Source: Verrucomicrobiales bacterium
GTDB lineage: Bacteria > Verrucomicrobiota > Verrucomicrobiia > Limisphaerales > UBA1096
Length of the DNA: 7,558 nucleotides
NCBI GenBank assembly: GCA_002721375.1
Contig: PBKH01000066.1
Span: 9,087-16,644, forward strand
Direction of reading: 5' to 3'
Shown here: positions 5,201 to 7,558 of the stretch, piece by piece
Numbering within the stretch: the stretch's first letter is position 1
Layout: each line of letters opens with the position of its first letter
The notes under the pieces: generated by a model
What the model saw: only the letters and a program-made list of their open reading frames with translations
Database searches by the model: none
What the model was told of the DNA's origin: nothing
Translations under genes and position numbers: made by a program

Positions 5201-7558
5201 CTGCCCACGGTGGCCGGTCTGCGTCGGCTTCAGTTTGGGCTAGATGGGAGGCACCCGGGTCCGGGATTGTTACATTTGATACCAAGGGAAGTTCCTTTGA
5301 CACTACATTGGCAGTATATACTGGAGAGTCACTCGATAGTTTGACGCAAAAGGGATCTGATGCAGATTCGGGTGGGTATCTGACTAGTCAATTAAGGATG
5401 AATGCCTCAAAATCTGAGGTTTATTATATTGCGATTGATGGATTTAACGGTTCTACCGGTGATGTCCTGTTAAGTTGGAATCTTCTCGAAACTGATGCTG
5501 TTCTACCTGTCATCGTGAAGCAACCACAGCCAACCACCGGTATTACAGGTAACGCGGCCGAACTGAATGTCAGTCTTGAGGTTGAGACTGATGAAATTGT
5601 TTATGCTTGGTATAAGGATGGAGAACAGATTTTTGGTGAAATAAGTAAGCGTTTGATATTAGAGGAGTTGGAGATAAGTGATGCAGGTCTTTATTATGTG
5701 GCAGTTACTTCTGGCGATGAGGAAGTTGTAAGTGAGGAAGTCCCGTTGGTTATTCAGTTTACAGAAGATGCTCCAGAAACTGAGGTAAATACAAAGCTGG
5801 ACCTTGGCGCATTTTTTGGTGGTGGCAATGCGGGTGATGGTGGCAATGGTGGTGATACAGGTGACAAGAGAAATGACCCGATATTGGGCGGTCCAGATTT
5901 GTTGCCGCGTTTGATCGCGAAGCTGCGTGATATTGAGAAAAAGCCTGGTGAATTATCTTTCAGTGGATCGACAGTTTACACGACTACCGGGGCTGCAAAG
6001 GACCCTGGCGAGCCAAATCACGCCGGCAACACGGGTGGCGCTTCAGCTTGGACTACCTTTACCCCAGGTGAGGAAGGGTCAGCTAAACTTTCAACAGAGA
6101 ATAGTGATTTTGATACTGTGCTGGCTATTTATAAGGTGGGCTCTGGGAGTGGTTGGGATGCGCTGGAAGAGGTTGCAAGTGACGATAATAGTGGTGGTGA
6201 CGGTGAAGATAGTGAGGTTGTTTTTACGGTTGAAACAGGTGTCACTTACCTGGTTGCGGTTGACGGTGTAGGGGGAGATACCGGTACAGTGCAGCTTAAT
6301 CATGAAGTGTCTCAGGCGCCGGTGATAGACTCAGTAACCGAGAGTGCGGATGGTTTGCTTAATGGGGCTGTATTGTTGAAAGTAGTAGCAAGCACTCCTC
6401 TGACCGATGTCGATTTAAATTACCAATGGCGGCGTGATGGAAACCTTATTGATGGGGCTACAGAAGCCACTTTGAGCCTTGCAGATATGCAGTATACAGA
6501 TGCGGGGGATTACACGGTTGAAGTAAGCAGTTTTGCGGGAAATGTAACCAGTGATGATATACCAGTTCGTGTTATTCAACCGGTTGCATTCGAATCCCAG
6601 CCTTCGGGTGTAAGTGGGGTTGTGGGAGGTAGTGTAGTGCTGGAGGTTTCTGTTACCGGTACCGATCCGATTGCATACCAGTGGAAACATGCCGGGGTGG
6701 ATGTTGAAGGTGGTACTGGTGCTGTGCTTACATTGGCTAATCTTAGTGAGTCCTCAGCCGGTGAATATCGGGCGCTGGTAACTAATCCTGCCGGTAGTCA
6801 GTTAAGTGATGTTGCGATATTGGTTGTTGAGACGCCCCCTGTCATTGATTCGCTTACAGAAGCACAGAATGTGATTGCAGGTCAGACAGTCGTCTTATCT
6901 GTTGTAGCCAGCGGTAGTCAGCCGATGATTTACGCTTGGAAACGAGACGGTGTGCTGATCGATGGTCAGACAAATTCAAGTTTAACATTGGGGAATATAG
7001 CTAGTACTGATGCCGGAGTTTACTCTGTTGAAATTACTAACTCTGCCGGATTAACGGAGAGTGAAGGGGTGACTGTTTCTGTCGTACAGCCAGTTTCAAT
7101 TGCTTCTCAGCCCAAGGGTTCATCTGTTGTGCTAGGTGGTAGTACTTTGTTTCAGGTTGCTGCTACGGGAACAGAGCCGATCTCATATCAATGGTCACAA
7201 GATGGTGTTGCCATAGATGGTGCACAGGATTCCACATTCACGTTAACTGGTGTTCAGGCTTCTGCTGCTGGTGAGTATAAGGTGACTGTTTCAAATGCTG
7301 CCGGTAGTGTCGATAGTGATGCTATTGATTTGGCGGTTGAGTCTCCGCCGGTGATTAAGCAGTTGACAGAATCGCTGTCGCTGGTCGAAGGCAATAGTCT
7401 GGTATTGAGTGTGACAGCGGCGGGCACAGAGCCGATAACCTATCAGTGGAGCAAGGGTGGTGTTGCGCTGGGTGGAGAGACGGGTTCGGCATTTACATTG
7501 GCGAGTGTGGCACCGTCGGATGCGGATGATTACATGGTAGCGGTGAGTAACTTAGCGG
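1..7558 (+). CDS. Giant multi-domain Ig-like repeat protein (partial at both ends), probable surface or secreted adhesin/stalk
   Basis: Frame 1 is open across the whole window: 2519 codons with no stop, so the true protein is longer. Neither start nor stop is present; in-frame ATGs fall inside domains and have no claim to be starts. The translation holds 26 Ig-like domains, recognised by a C-strand motif ([YF]-x-W-x-x-x-G) and an F-strand motif (D-x-G-x-Y-x-V-x-V-x-N-x-x-G), plus two PPC-like beta domains. Core Trp residues are at 32, 117, 201, 286, 371, 456, 541, 626, 711, 796, 881, 966, 1051, 1136, 1222, 1307, 1392, 1477, 1563, 1648, 1870, 2143, 2228, 2313, 2398 and 2483. I read no cysteine in the translation, so the usual Ig disulfide is absent. 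No enzyme motif, transmembrane segment or signal peptide is visible. Established knowledge: such arrays act as extended scaffolds in cell-surface or exported bacterial proteins. Adhesion or stalk function is inference, because both termini, which would hold export and anchoring signals, are missing. Confidence 0.95.
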   Translation, partial: MEGGFLPATVNLGDPHQFNLIVAGTRPISAEWYKDGEPLDVKGDLILRLPSVQKSDGGLYHVRLTNSSGEYVSKPVRLSLNLPVEILKGLADRTVKVGDDVILRLEAEGARPFSYRWFYEGNELPDETGEQLVLKNIRELQKGLYGVEIKNSLNVVTSEAILNVNQGPRITRQPLDQSVNEGGDASLKAAYLGSKPLYFQWYYNGKPIDGEIDPVLNLTNLSREEAGFYVVKVSNEAGEAESDPIRLTVNFPLQMVVDVESAMSMIGGSAKFFVEVSGSGPVNYRWFRDGALIEGADAAVLKLDDLGLDDAGDYQVEASNPVGSVRSGKGRLDVVAGPEVVRAPVSRRVLRNQPAVFSLIAGGSKPLTYQWLKDGVAIEGATQEALKLDSVTISDEGEYSVLITNRGGTVESVAATLIVVFPVEITQDLEDLAVSEGSIARFTVAATGTGPLGYQWYYAGTPIDGADSTVFEIGIAQETDRGLYQVEVRNEAGRVRSKEAKLNVSVMPKLTREVGDQVVLAGSTMKLQLSASGTEPLTYNWYKRGALYQSGDSSNLIIKGMSSADAGLYQVEVINAVGSVKGSIFEVKVQEPVSIEIQPADTKANEGGAAVFRVVASGTAPFSYQWFHNGEAIEGETGTQLRILGVEDFQRGVYTVDVQNVVGTVRSDGAKLKVVIAPVILKQPKPFTGRGGDQMVLRLAAGGSEPLTYKWYKDGGVVSESAKPLLKIDSVAPSDSGTYTVVVSNSAGNIESDQIKVLIYQPIVINEQPVPVRAISGDLAVLNVQAVGSEPLSYQWLFNNDEIDGAVSPKLELLNVGEGSEGSYQVVITNPAGSVVSKEARLAVVQPVKILAEPEGDQKVEGDSLILEVAASGTQPLIYQWYKNGEALTGEIKEKLVFDSLKMDDAGRYMVKVQNDAGSITTDPVEVIVYSQLQWVVEPKPARVIAGQVAEYRIDVSGSDPIIYEWFFNSKPIPNSNKSVLEIEDVSKADIGSYQVVVKNPAGSLVSEEVKLTVVQPVTILSQPTSETKLLGQGLTLGVVASGSEPLVYQWYKGEEAIEGAVTRELAFKVLKTDDEAKYSVSISNEAGTVVSDEVELTVHVPITLTKQPEQARVIEGETATFAIEALGTEPIEYQWRFNGDEIEGATSSGLTITGAGKGNEGSYQVVMKNPAGGAVSEEVKLTVVQPVTILSQPVASVNLRQDESLLLEVVASGTQPIVYQWYRDDVAVEGAVSFRYEVSNAKSDHSGIYKLVMSNEAGEVISNESAVVVYEPVSFTQLPEQVQVFPGETAVFNATAKGSEPIEYQWLYENQPISGATGKTLSLNNVNEAQTGKYRVVASNPAGTETSPEVRLLLLIPAVITTQPAGDVLRVGETLSLSVAASGTQPLTFEWKQDGQVLEQYTEAKIEIKDVDEKQGGAYSVTVSNAGGSVVSSIVDVIVNVPVSLTSEPKDSLVPTGEAAVFSVDAAGTEPLTYQWLKNGDKLTGETGANYAISNVSLDDSGGYQVLVTNPAGDQLSRTASLRVAQPVSIVEQPPESIQIRQGQPYQFSVLASGTEPIAYQWYKDGDVIKGAVSPLLSIENSDEPDAGVYKVIVANVIGDVSSGEADLEVLLPPSVGDLDELKEVYKGTTVTLTAPVSGYGTFNFQWLKNGVNISGATGQTLVLPSVILADSGSYSLNVGSEGGALYSNSMNFRVITDLIDLQDEFIDSVKLSGSNGSVRGSNVGATSVDNEPAHGGRSASASVWARWEAPGSGIVTFDTKGSSFDTTLAVYTGESLDSLTQKGSDADSGGYLTSQLRMNASKSEVYYIAIDGFNGSTGDVLLSWNLLETDAVLPVIVKQPQPTTGITGNAAELNVSLEVETDEIVYAWYKDGEQIFGEISKRLILEELEISDAGLYYVAVTSGDEEVVSEEVPLVIQFTEDAPETEVNTKLDLGAFFGGGNAGDGGNGGDTGDKRNDPILGGPDLLPRLIAKLRDIEKKPGELSFSGSTVYTTTGAAKDPGEPNHAGNTGGASAWTTFTPGEEGSAKLSTENSDFDTVLAIYKVGSGSGWDALEEVASDDNSGGDGEDSEVVFTVETGVTYLVAVDGVGGDTGTVQLNHEVSQAPVIDSVTESADGLLNGAVLLKVVASTPLTDVDLNYQWRRDGNLIDGATEATLSLADMQYTDAGDYTVEVSSFAGNVTSDDIPVRVIQPVAFESQPSGVSGVVGGSVVLEVSVTGTDPIAYQWKHAGVDVEGGTGAVLTLANLSESSAGEYRALVTNPAGSQLSDVAILVVETPPVIDSLTEAQNVIAGQTVVLSVVASGSQPMIYAWKRDGVLIDGQTNSSLTLGNIASTDAGVYSVEITNSAGLTESEGVTVSVVQPVSIASQPKGSSVVLGGSTLFQVAATGTEPISYQWSQDGVAIDGAQDSTFTLTGVQASAAGEYKVTVSNAAGSVDSDAIDLAVESPPVIKQLTESLSLVEGNSLVLSVTAAGTEPITYQWSKGGVALGGETGSAFTLASVAPSDADDYMVAVSNLA
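3015..3072 (+). repeat. Perfect 58-bp direct repeat, copy 1 (Ig12/Ig13 junction)
   Basis: This 58-base stretch is identical to bases 3525-3582. It codes for the last strand of Ig12 and the first strand of Ig13 (S-E-E-V-K-L-T-V-V-Q-P-V-T-I-L-S-Q-P). It falls on the domain boundary, where the flanking sequence on each side is only moderately similar to that of the second copy. Confidence 0.93.
3525..3582 (+). repeat. Perfect 58-bp direct repeat, copy 2 (Ig14/Ig15 junction)
   Basis: Second copy of the 58-base repeat, exactly 510 bp (two Ig domains) downstream of the first, at the equivalent junction between an even and an odd domain. Synonymous sites are identical too, although other domain pairs in the array differ at many positions. 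This points to recent duplication or gene conversion rather than protein-level constraint. Identity ends abruptly after base 3582, where the codon style also returns to that of the rest of the gene. Confidence 0.93.
3817..5088 (+). repeat. Ig-like domains 16-20 (end of the long array)
   Basis: Five Ig-like domains with core Trp at residues 1307, 1392, 1477, 1563 and 1648. Ig16-Ig19 keep the N-x-x-G turn after the F strand (NPAG, NAGG, NPAG, NVIG) and mostly the alternation of A-x-F and L-x-L B strands. Ig20 is divergent: it starts with P-P-S-V-G-D-L, its C strand reads F-N-F-Q-W-L-K-N-G, and its F-G turn is G-S-E-G-G with the conserved Asn lost. Ig20 is the last domain before PPC-like domain 1, so its odd loops may form an interface with it (inference). 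Ig15 and Ig19 each have one extra residue between strand A and the core Trp, which accounts for the two 86-residue spacings in an otherwise 85-residue register. Confidence 0.88.
5104..5487 (+). other. PPC-like beta domain 1 inserted between Ig20 and Ig21
   Basis: Residues about 1702-1829 are not Ig-like. The recognisable order is N-E-P-A-H-G-G (1732-1738), a Trp pair S-V-W-A-R-W (1744-1749), A-P-G-S-G-I-V (1751-1757), F-D-T-T-L-A-V-Y-T-G (1766-1775) and Y-Y-I-A-I-D-G (1808-1814), then a final G-[DE]-V-L-L-S-W strand. This pattern is familiar from large exported proteins of Verrucomicrobiota and Planctomycetota. It resembles the pre-peptidase C-terminal (PPC) beta-sandwich fold, often a carbohydrate- or surface-associated accessory module. 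The family assignment comes from motif memory, not a search. No catalytic residues are apparent. The domain lengthens the Ig20-Ig21 Trp spacing to 222 residues, about 137 more than normal. Confidence 0.72.
5506..5760 (+). other. Ig-like domain 21, a lone Ig between the two PPC-like domains
   Basis: Residues 1836-1920 begin P-V-I-V-K-Q-P, have a C strand Y-A-W-Y-K-D-G (Trp 1870) and an F strand D-A-G-L-Y-Y-V-A-V. The length is exactly the 85-residue norm. The F-G turn is T-S-G-D-E-E instead of N-x-A-G, so the usual Asn is missing, as it also is in Ig20 and Ig22, the other Ig domains adjoining a PPC-like module. The domain is unusually acidic in its last third. Confidence 0.85.
5761..5946 (+). 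other. Low-complexity Gly/Asp/Asn linker followed by a short predicted helix
   Basis: Residues 1921-1982 belong to no recognised domain. After an acidic stretch comes a Gly-rich run (about 1940-1955) made mainly of G, N and D, encoded by repeated GGT/GGC/GAT codons. The next part (about 1965-1982: P-D-L-L-P-R-L-I-A-K-L-R-D-I-E-K-K-P) has the hydrophobic spacing and charge pattern of an amphipathic helix and is the only clear helical candidate in the window. The linker probably acts as a flexible hinge that separates the Ig20-PPC1-Ig21 unit from the C-terminal part (inference). The Gly/Asp run superficially recalls Ca-binding RTX repeats but lacks the hydrophobic positions of that nonapeptide. 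Confidence 0.7.
5947..6309 (+). other. PPC-like beta domain 2
   Basis: Residues about 1983-2103 repeat the plan of the first PPC-like domain: G-E-P-N-H-A-G (2003-2009), S-A-W (2015-2017), F-D-T-V-L-A-I-Y (2037-2044) and Y-L-V-A-V-D-G (2083-2089), ending in a G-x-V-Q-L strand. It differs in two ways. The second Trp of the pair is Phe (position 2020), and an acidic loop, D-D-N-S-G-G-D-G-E-D-S-E (2061-2072), lies before the Y-L-V-A-V-D-G strand. The two copies are clearly homologous but well diverged, so the duplication is not recent or the copies have specialised. The acidic loop could bind divalent cations, but nothing in the sequence proves it. Confidence 0.72.
6319..7558 (+). repeat. Ig-like domains 22-26 (second array, truncated at the window edge)
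   Basis: Five Ig-like domains with core Trp at residues 2143, 2228, 2313, 2398 and 2483, again 85 apart. Ig26 is cut after its F strand (Y-M-V-A-V-S-N). Two subtypes alternate strictly. Ig22, 24 and 26 start with [AP]-P-V-I-[DK]-[SQ]-[VL]-T-E; Ig23 and Ig25 start with Q-P-V-[AS]-[FI]-x-S-Q-P. Ig22 carries a short insertion before its C strand (T-P-L-T-D-V-D-L-N-Y-Q-W) and has S-S-F-A-G in the F-G turn instead of N-x-A-G. The first-strand motif V-I-D-S-[VL]-T-E is not used in the long array, so this second array has its own repeat lineage. From about base 7380 the codons become richer in G/C at the third position. Confidence 0.88.

Noticed and set aside
5102..5344. Overlapping + and - strand open frames of 80 and 64 codons
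   Set aside because: Both are shadows of PPC-like domain 1, whose motifs (F-D-T-T-L-A-V-Y, Y-Y-I-A-I-D-G) are in frame 1.
5818..5880. Possible RTX calcium-binding repeats in the Gly/Asp/Asn run
   Set aside because: The hydrophobic position of the G-G-x-G-x-D-x-[hydrophobic]-x nonapeptide is absent and there is no tandem run of it.
5927..6271. A 114-codon open frame on the + strand in another frame
   Set aside because: It overlaps the linker and PPC-like domain 2, which are clearly coded in frame 1. Its translation has no domain pattern.
1..7558. CRISPR array or other regularly spaced DNA repeat suggested by the 255-bp period
   Set aside because: The period reflects protein domains. The DNA repeats are degenerate, in frame and coding, with no short conserved repeat and unique spacers.
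1..7558. Variable region of a diversity-generating retroelement
   Set aside because: No reverse transcriptase, template repeat or adenine-biased substitution between near-identical copies is visible. The 58-bp copies are perfectly identical.

Overview
The whole window lies inside one gene. Frame 1 on the + strand is open from base 1 to base 7558: 2519 complete codons plus one base, with no stop and no supported start. Both ends of the gene are outside the window. There is no intergenic DNA, promoter, terminator, RNA gene or second gene here. The encoded segment is a giant, almost entirely beta-strand protein built from at least 26 immunoglobulin-like (Ig) domains. Two copies of a different beta domain, resembling the bacterial pre-peptidase C-terminal (PPC) type, interrupt the Ig array.

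Layout: Ig1-Ig20 form an uninterrupted array (bases 1-5088). PPC-like domain 1 follows (about 5104-5487), then a single Ig domain, Ig21 (5506-5760). Next come a Gly/Asp/Asn-rich linker and short helix (5761-5946) and PPC-like domain 2 (5947-6309). A second array, Ig22-Ig26, runs off the right edge (6319-7558). Inside each array the core tryptophans are spaced almost exactly 85 residues (255 bp) apart. From about Ig6 onward neighbouring domains alternate between two subtypes, so the real repeat unit looks like a two-domain, 170-residue (510 bp) module.

The organism cannot be named from the sequence alone. Long Ig arrays with the P-[LI]-x-Y-Q-W-x-K-x-G and D-A-G-x-Y-x-V-x-V-x-N-x-A-G motifs, mixed with domains of the E-P-x-H ... 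F-D-T-x-L-A-[VI]-Y ... [IV]-A-[VI]-D-G type, are common in large surface or secreted proteins of Verrucomicrobiota and related Planctomycetota/Lentisphaerota. That lineage is my best guess, with modest confidence. Base composition is moderate: three 60-base lines that I counted had 26-30 G+C.

The likely role is an extended, secreted or cell-surface stalk or adhesin, in which the Ig domains act as rigid spacers and the PPC-like domains as specialised modules. The signal peptide, anchor or secretion signal, and any catalytic or ligand-binding tip would be in the missing ends. The most interesting DNA-level signal is a two-domain segment (about 3001-3585) with a different codon style, bounded by a perfect 58-bp direct repeat 510 bp apart. 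This suggests recent duplication, gene conversion or recombination within the array.
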